A stretch of DNA of 51,039 nt. Origin: Eubacteriales bacterium. GTDB lineage: Bacteria; Bacillota; Clostridia; Christensenellales; Aristaeellaceae. The DNA lies in assembly GCA_028701335.1 (NCBI GenBank), contig JAQVQY010000003.1:1-51039 (forward strand). The letters run 5' to 3'. Both the position numbers and the translations under genes were made by a program. The notes under the pieces were generated by a model. The model searched no databases, had not been told where the DNA came from, and saw only the letters and a program-made list of their open reading frames with translations. Shown here one piece after another: positions 1 to 8,272 of the stretch. Position 1 is the stretch's first letter, and each line of letters opens with the position of its first letter.

Positions 1-156
1 CTCATGGAGAAAGAGTTCCTTTCGTTAGTGTTGTCGTAGCAGCAACAGTCTAACCGATCTGACCTCTTTCTCTTCTGCTAACTCCCCCTTTCCAGGCCGT
101 TGTCCAATATGTATGGTACTCCTACAGGCAAAAAGCCCGATATCCACCGGAATCTA

Positions 157-185
157 TTGACTCAACTCTGTAATCGGAGGATACT
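157..185 (+). promoter_or_regulatory. Putative sigma-A promoter for the repeat protein gene
   Basis: TTGACT at 157-162 and GATACT at 180-185 are separated by 17 bases. It lies about 95 bases upstream of the start codon at 282 and is the best promoter-like match in 1-281. The rest of 1-281 shows no gene I can support. Confidence 0.5.
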
Positions 186-281
186 GAGTGCGTATAAATA
201 TTTCCGATCAATTCTGGAAAAGGGCAGCTGCCGGCGGACAGGCCTGCGGCGGATGGCTTAACAGGAAGGGAAGCAGTAAAC

Positions 282-1928
282 ATGAGAAAAGCGTATCAAT
301 ACATCGCGGCCTGCCTGGCCCTGGTGATGCTGATTCTTACGCCCGGCGCTGCGGGGATGGAGCACGCGCACGCCTATCCCGCCGACTGGACCATCCAGAC
401 CGCGCCCACCTGCACCGCCACGGGCCTCAAAACCAAAGCCTGCACGGTGGCGGGCTGCACCAACGTTATGTCAGAACAGATCCCGGCAGCCGGGCACAGC
501 TTTGGTTCCTGGACCGTGTACAACGAAGCCACCTGCACCGCCCAGAAGATGGAGACCCGCACCTGTTCCATATGCCAGACCATCGAGCCACGCTATTTTC
601 CCGCCCTGGGGCATGCTTTTGGCGCCTGGTCGGTGCAATCCTTGCCCGATTGCCTGAATGACGGATATGATATCCGGGAATGCAGCCGCTGCGGTGAGAG
701 TGAAACCAGAAGGATAGATAAGCTCGGCCATCTGCTTGGCGCGTGGTATGTGTTCCAGGCGCCCAACTGCACCCAGACCGGGCTGGAACGGCAGGACTGC
801 ACACGCTGCGATATAGTGGTCAACAGCCGCTATCTGAGCCCGCTAGGCCATGGCCTGGGCGCCTGGCAGACCGTGCAGGCTGCCGGCTGCGCCAATGGCG
901 GGGAACTCTTCCGCGCCTGCAGCCGCTGCAGCTATGTGGAACGGGAGTTCAGCCCCGCCCTGGGCCACCTGTGGGGTCCCTGGCAGGAGACCGTCGCCCC
1001 CACTTGCACCGCAGCGGGCAAAGTAGTCAGCGTGTGCGGCCGCTGCGGGCAGAGCATGTCCGAAGCGCTTAAGAAGCTGGGGCACGCCATGGGTCCCTAT
1101 GCGCAAACCCTGGCGCCCACCTGCGCCTCAGAGGGGGAGCGGGTGTCCGCCTGCCTGCGGGGCTGCGGCCATATAATCGTAGAAAAGATCAAAAAACTGC
1201 CCCACCCATTCGGCGCCTGGCAGACGGTGAGCGAATCCACCTGCCAGACAGCAGGGGTGAAGGAGCGGCAGTGCACCGCCTGCGGCTTTAAGGAAACGGC
1301 CAAGCTCAAACTGGCCCCCCACGCGCCGGGAGGTTGGCTGGCCCTGCGCAAGCCCACGCTTGAGCGGGCGGGCATCCGCATCAAGCGCTGCGCTGTGTGC
1401 GGCAAGCAGGTGACCCGGCAGGAATATGCTCCGGTTTCCTATGTCTACAGCATCACGGCGGCGGGCTTCGGCGTGCCGGTGGCAAGTGTGGTGCCAGGCC
1501 TTTACGGCCATGTGGACCGGCTCATCCCCCTTGAACCAAAGGAAAACCAGGAGCAGACCTTCCCCATCTTCACCGCCGACGGCTACCTGGTGGGCCTGCT
1601 CAAAGCCCGTTATGCCGCGCAGATGCTGACCATCTCCTATGAGATGAAAGACCCCGGTACCCTGGTCCTCAGCGAGACGCTGCTGGTGTTCCCCAGCCTG
1701 GCTTTTGTAACAGCCCAGGACTTGAGCCCCGCGGCGCCCACCCACTGGTTTGGCGGCGGCATCTCCATGGCCGGCACGGAGAAACCCGTCATGGTCGCGC
1801 GCTTTGTGCTCTCCTATGACCAGAAGTCCAAAGGCAACACCCCCTTCCCAGAGCAGGGGGCGTACCTGGACGGCGTCACACCCAACGGCGCGGTGCTGCA
1901 GGATATGATGAACAGGCTGACGGAATAG
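282..1928 (+). CDS. Secreted protein with tandem Cys3-His repeats
   Basis: This is a 548-residue protein with an N-terminal signal peptide: Lys/Arg at residues 2-3, a hydrophobic core at about 10-20, then Ala-Gly. From about residue 40 to 370 it consists of roughly nine imperfect repeats of 36-45 residues. Each has one Cys followed by a Gly, then a C-x2-C or C-x3/4-C pair, then a Gly/Pro-His dipeptide and a Gly-x-Trp end. The last repeat has lost its first Cys. About 170 C-terminal residues have no Cys pattern and look like a separate beta-rich domain. The Cys3-His pattern suggests a metal-binding or disulfide-stabilised extracellular repeat, which is inference. The ATG follows AGGAAGGGAAG at 264-274. 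No sortase motif or transmembrane anchor is seen. Function unknown; an adhesin or envelope protein is possible. Confidence 0.85.
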   Translation: MRKAYQYIAACLALVMLILTPGAAGMEHAHAYPADWTIQTAPTCTATGLKTKACTVAGCTNVMSEQIPAAGHSFGSWTVYNEATCTAQKMETRTCSICQTIEPRYFPALGHAFGAWSVQSLPDCLNDGYDIRECSRCGESETRRIDKLGHLLGAWYVFQAPNCTQTGLERQDCTRCDIVVNSRYLSPLGHGLGAWQTVQAAGCANGGELFRACSRCSYVEREFSPALGHLWGPWQETVAPTCTAAGKVVSVCGRCGQSMSEALKKLGHAMGPYAQTLAPTCASEGERVSACLRGCGHIIVEKIKKLPHPFGAWQTVSESTCQTAGVKERQCTACGFKETAKLKLAPHAPGGWLALRKPTLERAGIRIKRCAVCGKQVTRQEYAPVSYVYSITAAGFGVPVASVVPGLYGHVDRLIPLEPKENQEQTFPIFTADGYLVGLLKARYAAQMLTISYEMKDPGTLVLSETLLVFPSLAFVTAQDLSPAAPTHWFGGGISMAGTEKPVMVARFVLSYDQKSKGNTPFPEQGAYLDGVTPNGAVLQDMMNRLTE

Positions 1929-2610
1929 CGGCAACTGGTGATTTGAGCGATTTTGCTCTTTGGCATTATTAATGCGATCTGTCAGTTCACTGGGAGGAAG
2001 ATAAGTTTCCAGGACGCTGGCGCTTACATTACTGATTGTTGAATAACAGGTCGTGGGATGAGGACACGCCTGTTTAGTAATTTCCGAAAAGGCGCGGGAG
2101 CAAAGGGGGATTGCCATTTATTGGCAGGTTTTGAACAAAGAACACCAAGCTGTGCTGTCGGCGATTGAAACCTTGAAAGCGTTGTTTATATTGGACGTTT
2201 TGATTTTTATACTAATATTCACGGATATTGCCGGGAAAATGAAAAGAAATCATCGCGGCATGGGTATGGAGGTAATGGCACGAAAGCTGGCGATAAATGG
2301 ACTTCCGGGCCGTTGGGCCTGATAGTTTGAGTCTTTCAGCTGAACCACAGGTATTTCTCTTTGTTCCCATTGATTTTTACAGGCAGACAAGCCTCAGCGC
2401 GATGAACGCTTACCACTGATCTCTTCATCAACAAGATAACCCGCTTACTGGATTAGAAGGAAAAATGCGGCGTAACCTTGCGGGCTGCGTGGCTGTTTAG
2501 TATAAAGATTAAGAAAACTTAATAAAATCTCGTGGGAAAAACAGCAAATTCGGCCAATGGATTTGATAGAATGGCGGCGGGCCGTGTTTTGCCTGAAGGG
2601 AGATGAAACC
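1929..2610. other. 682-bp intergenic region, GC lower than upstream
   Basis: This region separates the repeat protein from the van-like cassette. It contains only a weak reading frame at 2131-2322 (TTG start, no ribosome binding site, one possible membrane segment), which I do not call. The opposite strand has an open frame around 1930-2117, but it resembles no family I know. Near its right end lie the putative vanR promoter and a short palindrome. The rest holds nothing I recognise and may be decayed sequence. Confidence 0.5.
2478..2522 (+). promoter_or_regulatory. Putative vanR promoter with adjacent palindrome
   Basis: TTGCGG at 2478-2483 and TATAAA at 2501-2506 are 17 bases apart. A palindrome, TTAAG-AAAA-CTTAA, lies at 2509-2522 over the expected transcription start. 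VanR-type regulators autoregulate, so the palindrome is a candidate operator. It is a prediction by position only. Confidence 0.35.
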
Positions 2611-3315
2611 ATGGGTGATAGGATTCTCGTTGTCGATGACGAGCAGGAAATAGCAGATTTGATCGAAGTGTATCTGCAAAATGAGAATTACGAGGTGCTG
2701 AAGTATTATTCCGCTGAGGACGCCCTTGCCTGCATTGCAATGACTGAAGTTGACCTGGCGATTTTGGATATTATGCTGCCGGATATCAGCGGCTTTACAC
2801 TTTGCCGGAAAATACGGGAACATCATTATACTTATCCCGTTATCATGCTGACTGCCAGAGATGAAGAAATCGACAAAATTACCGGCCTTACACTGGGTGC
2901 TGACGATTATATTGCCAAGCCCTTTCGTCCGCTTGAATTGGTGGCGCGGGTAAAAGCGCAACTACGGCGGTATAAGAAATATAACCCCGGGCAGGGGGCG
3001 AATACGGAGAAAGATGTCATCCTTCATTCCGGCCTTGTGATGAACATCAAAACGCACGAGTGTTTCTTAAACGAAAAACCGCTTATACTGACCCCCACTG
3101 AGTTTTCCATTTTGCGTATCCTGTTGGAGAACAAAGGCAGCGCCATGAGTGCGGAAGCCCTGTTCCATGAAATCTGGAAAGATGAATATTACAGCAAAAG
3201 CAACAACACGATCACTGTTCACATACGCCATCTCCGCGAAAAAATGAATGACACCTTCGAAAGCCCGAAATATATCAAAACAATTTGGGGGGTGGGCTAT
3301 AAAATTGAAAGCTAA
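2611..3315 (+). CDS. vanR: VanR-like response regulator (OmpR family)
   Basis: This 234-residue response regulator has an N-terminal receiver domain (acidic pocket D9/D10, phospho-acceptor D53, K103) and a C-terminal OmpR/PhoB winged helix at about 130-232. From memory it follows the VanA-type VanR closely along its whole length, including the linker with the RRYKK stretch and the end WGVGYKIE. In characterised systems VanR is phosphorylated by VanS and activates the resistance promoter. ATG 2611 is chosen because AAGGGAG sits 8 bases upstream and the residue pattern begins here; an upstream ATG at 2557 would add an unrelated 18-residue leader. The downstream kinase gene overlaps its end. The vanH/vanA/vanX target genes are not in the window, so the regulon may be only the vanZ-like gene. 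Confidence 0.9.
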   Translation: MGDRILVVDDEQEIADLIEVYLQNENYEVLKYYSAEDALACIAMTEVDLAILDIMLPDISGFTLCRKIREHHYTYPVIMLTARDEEIDKITGLTLGADDYIAKPFRPLELVARVKAQLRRYKKYNPGQGANTEKDVILHSGLVMNIKTHECFLNEKPLILTPTEFSILRILLENKGSAMSAEALFHEIWKDEYYSKSNNTITVHIRHLREKMNDTFESPKYIKTIWGVGYKIES

Positions 3316-4432
3316 AAAGGAAAGAGGATTTGACTATAGCCGTCTGCAAATAAAAGTATTGCTCGCCCTGGCTGGCGTAATCTCCGCCTTCTTTTTCGCA
3401 CTTGTTCTTATGTACTTTTTCCATTGGAACAGTATCGGCGGGAGATGGATTACCCAGGTGATGGCAGACCACCTTCAAACGAACCCTTTCGTGGCACAAA
3501 ATATCTACCAGCCGTTTTTCGTCTTGTTGGTATTGCTGATCTGTGCCGGGCTGTTTTTCATCATCCGCGCGTTTTTACATTATGTTGTCAAGCCGTTGTC
3601 CGATGTTGAGAAGAGCCTGGGGATGCTTCTCATCGACAATCCGGAAGAAATCCGTTTGCCGGAAGAACTCACCGCCATCACCCAAAGGCTGAACGCCATG
3701 AGGCAAACCCTGGAGCGCCGGAAACTGGAAGCGCAATCGGCGGAACAGCGCAAAAACGAACTCGTAATGTACCTTGCCCATGACATTCGCACACCCCTTA
3801 CTTCTGTAATAGGATATTTAAGCTTGCTGGAAGAAGCGGAAAATATGCCGCCTGAGCAGAGGAAAAAGTATACGCGCATCACACTTGAAAAATCATACAG
3901 GCTGGAAAAAATGATCAATGAGTTTTTTGAGATAACGCGATATAATCTGCAGCAAATTAAAATAACAATAACGCAAATAGACCTCTGCTATATGCTGATG
4001 CAGCTGACCGATGAGTTGCAGCCAGTTTTATCAGGCCATGGAAATACAGTCGTATTGGACGCGGACGATGAACTGACGATTAGTGGCGATTCCGAAAAGC
4101 TGGCGCGCGTTTTTGCCAATGTTCTGAAGAACGCGGCTGCTTACAGTTATCCGAATACAGAAATTCACGTCAGAGCGCAAAAGGATGACGGAATCGCAAC
4201 AATCGCGTTTCAAAACACTGGAGATACTATACCTCCTGAAAAATGCGCAGCGATATTTGAAAAGTTTTATCGCCTTGATGAAGCACGGGTAAGCGATAAC
4301 GGGGGCGCGGGATTGGGACTGGCAATCGCGAAAGAGATCATCGCTTTGCACCATGGTTCCATTATTGCAGAAAGCCATGAAAATCTCACTTCTTTTGTTA
4401 TCACACTTCCGTTAAGCCATACTGGGTCTTAG
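3305..4432 (+). CDS. vanS: VanS-like sensor histidine kinase
   Basis: This is a 375-residue membrane kinase with two transmembrane segments (about residues 16-38 and 68-90) flanking a short extracellular loop, then a HAMP-like linker. The HisKA domain carries H159 in the motif YLAHDIRTPLTS, and the HATPase domain has N, G1 (GGAGLGLA) and F-box (FEKFYRLD) motifs. The sequence tracks VanA-type VanS closely. The short sensor loop is typical of VanS proteins that respond to glycopeptides or to their effect on the wall; the ligand here is unknown. Start: TTG 3305, overlapping vanR by 11 bases and preceded at a normal distance by GGGGTGGG. The longer in-frame ATG at 3248 lies well inside vanR and is unlikely. 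Translational coupling with vanR is expected. Confidence 0.9.
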   Translation: MKAKKERGFDYSRLQIKVLLALAGVISAFFFALVLMYFFHWNSIGGRWITQVMADHLQTNPFVAQNIYQPFFVLLVLLICAGLFFIIRAFLHYVVKPLSDVEKSLGMLLIDNPEEIRLPEELTAITQRLNAMRQTLERRKLEAQSAEQRKNELVMYLAHDIRTPLTSVIGYLSLLEEAENMPPEQRKKYTRITLEKSYRLEKMINEFFEITRYNLQQIKITITQIDLCYMLMQLTDELQPVLSGHGNTVVLDADDELTISGDSEKLARVFANVLKNAAAYSYPNTEIHVRAQKDDGIATIAFQNTGDTIPPEKCAAIFEKFYRLDEARVSDNGGAGLGLAIAKEIIALHHGSIIAESHENLTSFVITLPLSHTGS

Positions 4433-4554
4433 TATTTTCTTAGGAAATTATCAAGGGAATATTAAATTTAGGGCAGAACCGGCAGATTATACTGCAGCTG
4501 AGGAATCGGGACGATTTTTGCCTTTTACTGCGGTATGAAAACGGAGGATGCTCT

Positions 4555-5982
4555 ATGGACGTTATGACAGTTTCTCAGGCATTGCTTCGATGGGGCGCGC
4601 TTGCGCTCATCGGAGGTCTTCTTTTGGCGTTTGCCATTTTCGCCGGCTACATGATCTATAAAAAAGCGTTTCATGGCCAAGGAAGAGTGTCAAGGAAGCA
4701 GGGGATTATCCTGTTCCTTTTGTCCTGCTGGCTGTTGCTGGTATTGGCATTGACCACCTATAGCCGCGGCGCAAACTTCACCGGCAGCTTCAACATCGAT
4801 TTCTTCAGCACCTATGTCAACGCATGGAATAAGTGGTCGTTCAGCGAACTGCAGCTGATTATCTTCAATATGCTGATGTTTATACCGTTGGGATTGCTAT
4901 TGCCGCTTCTCTGGAAGAAAGCAGAGAAGTTCAAGGTTATGCTTTTCTTTTCCATCGGACTGACTGTCTTTATTGAAATCCTGCAGCTATTGACGGGAAC
5001 GGGGATATTCGAACTCGATGATTTGTTCCACAACTGCCTGGGAAGCATGTTTGGGTATTTTTGCACCATGGCGGCGCTTTCCGCTGTCAGGGGAAAGCGC
5101 CTGCGTTTTGCTTCCCTCATTAAAGTACTGATGTTTCCCTGTGCCATTGGGATAATCATCGGCATTGTGTCTTTGGTTTATGACGCGCAGCCTTACGGGA
5201 ACATGCCCATTCTTCCCGCGATAAAGCAGGATATGTCGAAGGTTCGGATTATCATGGACCTTTCCCTGACAGACCAGCCGGCCACGGCTTCCATATACAA
5301 AAACACCCATGCAGAGGATCAGGATTACACAGAAAGCATCGTTGCCGGGATTTCTGAATTGGAAGATGTTGCTTTTGTCAGTGTTCAACGGCGTGAAGGT
5401 GAAAACCGTGTTTACACCGGCAAGAGTTCCGGAAGTGAGGAGGTCCAGCTCAACTTCTTTTTCAGGACAGGGCATTGGCGTTATACAACATGGCGTGATG
5501 CCGCCCGGCTGCCGGAGGAAGCGGCGAAGAGCCGCAGAGGCACTTACGAAAACTGGCTGGAAGAAAGCGGCCTTCTTCCTGATAACGCTGTTTTCAGTAT
5601 CCAGAACAACGAAACGCTTCGATGGGATGTGCCGGCAACAAATGACCTGTCAAATACCAAAACCCCGTTTACATCCGGCTTAATCCTCATGCAGTTTGAC
5701 AGCAACACGGAAATCGCTTCCATTGATTATGAGATCAGCTGGAATGAATATGTGGCGACAGAAAAAACCATTTCTCCCAAAGCAGCTTTTTTACAGGTTG
5801 AAAAAGGGAACTTTGAACAATACGTCCCCTTCCAGCCCGGAGATGCTTTGCGGGTAAAAGAATGCAAGCTCGCGTACATATACGATACAAAGGGATTTTA
5901 TCGGCCTGTTTATCGGTTTACCGGATATATCAATAACGAGGATAATTTATGGGATTGCCAGATTCCCGCTTTGGCAAAATAG
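4555..5982 (+). CDS. Enlarged VanZ-like membrane protein
   Basis: The N-terminal ~200 residues form a VanZ-family membrane domain with about five hydrophobic segments and typical family motifs: N and P in a membrane segment near residue 110 (FNMLMFIPLG), an E in a helix (FIEILQLL), and D in ELDDLFHN. VanZ proteins are known to give low-level resistance to teicoplanin and lipoglycopeptides by an unclear mechanism. Unusually, about 270 further residues follow, probably extracellular. Their last ~60 residues (a conserved-looking YIYDTKGFYRPVYRF stretch) recall the C-terminal fold of YycI/YycH-type kinase regulators; that resemblance is inference. Characterised VanZ is about 160 residues, so this is a fusion. 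It lies 122 bases after vanS in the same direction. A ribosome binding site, GGAGGA, precedes the ATG. Probable target of VanR. Confidence 0.85.
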   Translation: MDVMTVSQALLRWGALALIGGLLLAFAIFAGYMIYKKAFHGQGRVSRKQGIILFLLSCWLLLVLALTTYSRGANFTGSFNIDFFSTYVNAWNKWSFSELQLIIFNMLMFIPLGLLLPLLWKKAEKFKVMLFFSIGLTVFIEILQLLTGTGIFELDDLFHNCLGSMFGYFCTMAALSAVRGKRLRFASLIKVLMFPCAIGIIIGIVSLVYDAQPYGNMPILPAIKQDMSKVRIIMDLSLTDQPATASIYKNTHAEDQDYTESIVAGISELEDVAFVSVQRREGENRVYTGKSSGSEEVQLNFFFRTGHWRYTTWRDAARLPEEAAKSRRGTYENWLEESGLLPDNAVFSIQNNETLRWDVPATNDLSNTKTPFTSGLILMQFDSNTEIASIDYEISWNEYVATEKTISPKAAFLQVEKGNFEQYVPFQPGDALRVKECKLAYIYDTKGFYRPVYRFTGYINNEDNLWDCQIPALAK

Positions 5983-6037
5983 CGTTTCCTGTTTCGGTTT
6001 TTACCGGACGGGCCGTTTCCTTGCGTTATGTTCAGCC

Positions 6038-6253
6038 TCAAGGAAATGTCAGCATCCCATCCACGTCATACTGAAAATTCGGTCCCCAGGCGACTTCCCA
6101 ACAGTAGCCGTCCGGGTCGGCGAAATAGGCGTGGTAGCCGCCCCAGAAGACATCCTGGGGCGCTTTTATGATGGCGCCGCCGGCAGCCCGGACCAAATCA
6201 ATCACTTCGTCCACTTCTTCCCTTTGGGCCACGTTGTAAACCAGGGTGACGCC
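6038..6253 (-). pseudogene. Truncated VOC (glyoxalase-fold) gene, 3' half only
   Basis: Only the last ~70 codons of a VOC-family gene remain. They match the C-terminal half of the intact gene at 7817-8245 almost residue for residue. At the DNA level positions 6049-6253 and 7825-8033 differ by about 11 bases in 205. The match stops abruptly at 6253, where the sequence becomes AT-rich, so the 5' half, start codon and signals are missing. The surviving 3' end also differs slightly from the intact gene's end. It is the older of two paralogues or a duplicate made when the neighbouring module arrived. A translated product is unlikely. Confidence 0.85.
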
Positions 6254-6402
6254 AGTATAGGGAGAACGGAATAAAAGTCAAAGAAGTAATATACTTGCTT
6301 CTTACTTTGTTCCCGCATGTACCACAATTATCCAAAGGCTTACTCTAAGCGAGAACGGATTTTTCTCAAGTTTCATCCTTCAGAGGAACGGTTCACTTCA
6401 GA

Positions 6403-7200
6403 CTATGGTTGTGGCAAATTTTCTTTATCCAGAAAGGGCTTGAGGTGTGACTTTAGAGCGTTATAAAAGGACCAAGAATTAATAGCCACACCTAGGTTAA
6501 GAAAGGCAGAATCGTTGTTGACTTGGGTGCCATAGATAATACCAACAAATATTAGTCTATTTCCAATAGTAATCCCGTTCTCCTTTGCATATGCACCTTG
6601 GTTATATATAAACACGGGGCTTCCACTCGATCCAGGATAAACACCGCCATCAATTAAAAATTCGCTTCTTCCCAGGTAATTATTCCAAAGAGGCGTTGCA
6701 GTAATTCCTTGACGAACTATTGAGAGATGATTGTGTCCATCATATAGTCCACTAGGATAGCCAATAAATGTCAACGTTTCTATGGCAGAAAAACCTTGTA
6801 TTGCTTGTTCGTCCGGGATTAATTCTGGATTAATAGTTTTGAAAAAAATGTCCACGCCCTTGTTACTTAGGTCAGCCATAGTCTGAGCAATGGGAATAAC
6901 CGCAATATCAAGTTCTGGGAGTTTTGAGGATTGTACTATGTTATTATCAAATGTGACTTTGACGCTATCACTCAATATTGGTTCTCCATTACGTTGAACA
7001 CAAAACTCTATTTGACCATGCGAAAGATTCTCAAGCACATGATAATTAGTGACGAGGAGCGGAACAGAAATATTACTATCGGTAGGTACTACATACGAGA
7101 AAAGAAAACCTGTTCCAAAAACGGACTTATTATCAACCGTTTTTCCTGTTATTGGAACGGTTGTAAAAAGCAGTTGAGTTGAGATATCCTGTAAATTCAT
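6403..7200 (-). CDS. Trypsin-like serine protease, cytoplasmic
   Basis: This 265-residue protein has the catalytic triad of the chymotrypsin/trypsin-like peptidase fold: H54 in VTNYHV, D98 in LDIAVI and S192 in YPGSSGSPVF, with a GTGF motif just before the His. No signal peptide or membrane segment is seen, so it should act inside the cell, unlike most secreted trypsin-like proteases. Its start overlaps the stop of the upstream gene (ATGA), so the two are translationally coupled. Codon use and base composition are AT-rich compared with the flanking genes, which suggests transfer. Proteases of this type occur as effectors or sensors in several bacterial immune systems, so a defence role is plausible but unproven. 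A housekeeping quality-control role is the alternative. Confidence 0.85.
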   Translation of the reverse strand: MNLQDISTQLLFTTVPITGKTVDNKSVFGTGFLFSYVVPTDSNISVPLLVTNYHVLENLSHGQIEFCVQRNGEPILSDSVKVTFDNNIVQSSKLPELDIAVIPIAQTMADLSNKGVDIFFKTINPELIPDEQAIQGFSAIETLTFIGYPSGLYDGHNHLSIVRQGITATPLWNNYLGRSEFLIDGGVYPGSSGSPVFIYNQGAYAKENGITIGNRLIFVGIIYGTQVNNDSAFLNLGVAINSWSFYNALKSHLKPFLDKENLPQP

Positions 7201-7670
7201 TCCCCATCACCTTCAATCGTCCGATCAAATAATAGTCTTAGGATTTCTTTGGAGTTGCGTATACTGTCGAGTTTTTCAAATTTACTTACATATATCGCCC
7301 AAAAAGCACATACCATCGCCAATAACAAAGTGACAATCGAAGATAGAGTTGTTTTTATGTTACTTGAATCAAAAGCGATTCCGGTTTGCATTAGATTGCC
7401 AAACCATCCTCCGGCAAAGAGACTCGCAAGACTCAGAGCAAATTCAAACGATGAGCTTTTGGAGGAACATATTTCATCCAGCAGTTCCCTTGTCTTCATC
7501 AAGTTTGATCTCGGTAATGCTATCAACTGCTCATTTCGAGAGCTCTCTGGAATCTGGACTTCTCTATTAATAGTAGTGGTAATCTTTTCAGGCAACTCAA
7601 GCGAAGTGGTTATTTGACTACTAATATTTCCTACAAGAAGCGAATTTTCTTGCCCATTCAACCTAATCAC
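7197..7670 (-). CDS. Small two-helix membrane protein, partner of protease
   Basis: I do not recognise this 157-residue family. The N-terminal ~70 residues are hydrophilic. Two hydrophobic helices follow at about 76-95 and 107-129, then a charged C-terminal tail of 28 residues. The start is GTG at 7670, with AAGGG a few bases upstream but close. It is the first gene of a two-gene unit: its stop codon overlaps the start of the serine protease. The pair sits between the truncated and intact VOC copies and shares their AT-rich composition. It might anchor or sense at the membrane and regulate the protease, but this is inference from coupling only. Confidence 0.7.
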   Translation of the reverse strand: MIRLNGQENSLLVGNISSQITTSLELPEKITTTINREVQIPESSRNEQLIALPRSNLMKTRELLDEICSSKSSSFEFALSLASLFAGGWFGNLMQTGIAFDSSNIKTTLSSIVTLLLAMVCAFWAIYVSKFEKLDSIRNSKEILRLLFDRTIEGDGE

Positions 7671-7816
7671 CAGCCCTTATCACTTAATCACGAGATAAAT
7701 AGGTTTTTGGTATTAAAGACAGAATAAAAAAGAAGTTACGGATAAGCATTATCTGAATACTGCAAAAAGCCGCTCGCCTAGAGTGCTCATTTGTAGCGCA
7801 AACAGACTATTCATCA

Positions 7817-8245
7817 TCAGAACTTCAGCATCCCATCCCCGTCATACTCAAAATTCGGCCCCCAGGCGACTTCCCAACAGTAACCGTCCGGATCGGCGAA
7901 ATAGGCGTGGTAGCCGCCCCAGAAGACATCCTGGGGCGCTTTTATGATGGCGCCGCCGGCAGCCCGGACCAAATCGATCACTTCGTCCACCTCTTCCCGT
8001 TTGGCCACGTTGTAGGCCAGGGTGACGCCGGAGAAGCCGGAGCCGGTGGGCGGATCATCCGGGTTGATGTCCTTTGCCAGGAGGTCCAGGGGGAAGAGCT
8101 CAAACTTGGTGCCGGGCGTGTCAAAGAAGACGACGTCCGGATCATCCTGCGTATCGTCCGTATGGAAGCCCAGGCCGTCCCGGTAGAAGCGGAGGGACCT
8201 TGCCATGTCCTTAACGCCCAGGCAGACGATGTTGATGCGGTTCAT
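7817..8245 (-). CDS. VOC family protein (glyoxalase/dioxygenase fold)
   Basis: This 142-residue protein has the two beta-alpha-beta-beta-beta modules of the vicinal-oxygen-chelate fold. The second contains the metal-ligand-like stretch HAYFADPDGYCWEVAW, with a candidate His and Glu. The first contains FELFPLD with a Glu, and the beginning has the common pattern of an N-terminal strand followed by SLRFYRDGLGF. Members act as glyoxalases, dioxygenases, isomerases or antibiotic-binding proteins. The substrate cannot be told from sequence, and a simple lactoylglutathione lyase is only one option. It is the intact copy of the fragment at 6038-6253. It lies 27 bases downstream of the zinc-ribbon gene's territory on the same strand. 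Confidence 0.85.
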   Translation of the reverse strand: MNRINIVCLGVKDMARSLRFYRDGLGFHTDDTQDDPDVVFFDTPGTKFELFPLDLLAKDINPDDPPTGSGFSGVTLAYNVAKREEVDEVIDLVRAAGGAIIKAPQDVFWGGYHAYFADPDGYCWEVAWGPNFEYDGDGMLKF

Positions 8246-8272
8246 GGATGCCTCCCTGTACGCTTTTCCTGC

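Noticed and set aside
1128..2117. Minus-strand open frame extending through the 3' end of the repeat protein gene
   Set aside because: Most of it is antisense to a clear gene with strong codon and repeat structure; the unique part matches no family I know.
2131..2322. 63-codon open frame with one hydrophobic segment
   Set aside because: Starts with TTG, has no ribosome binding site and lies in low-information intergenic DNA; I do not call it a gene.
2611..5982. Complete vancomycin resistance operon
   Set aside because: No D-Ala-D-Lac ligase, VanH dehydrogenase or VanX dipeptidase is encoded here; only the regulators and a VanZ-like gene are present.
6254..7816. Insertion sequence as the carrier of the protease module
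   Set aside because: No transposase, no terminal inverted repeats and no clear short target duplication could be seen; only the VOC duplication is evident.
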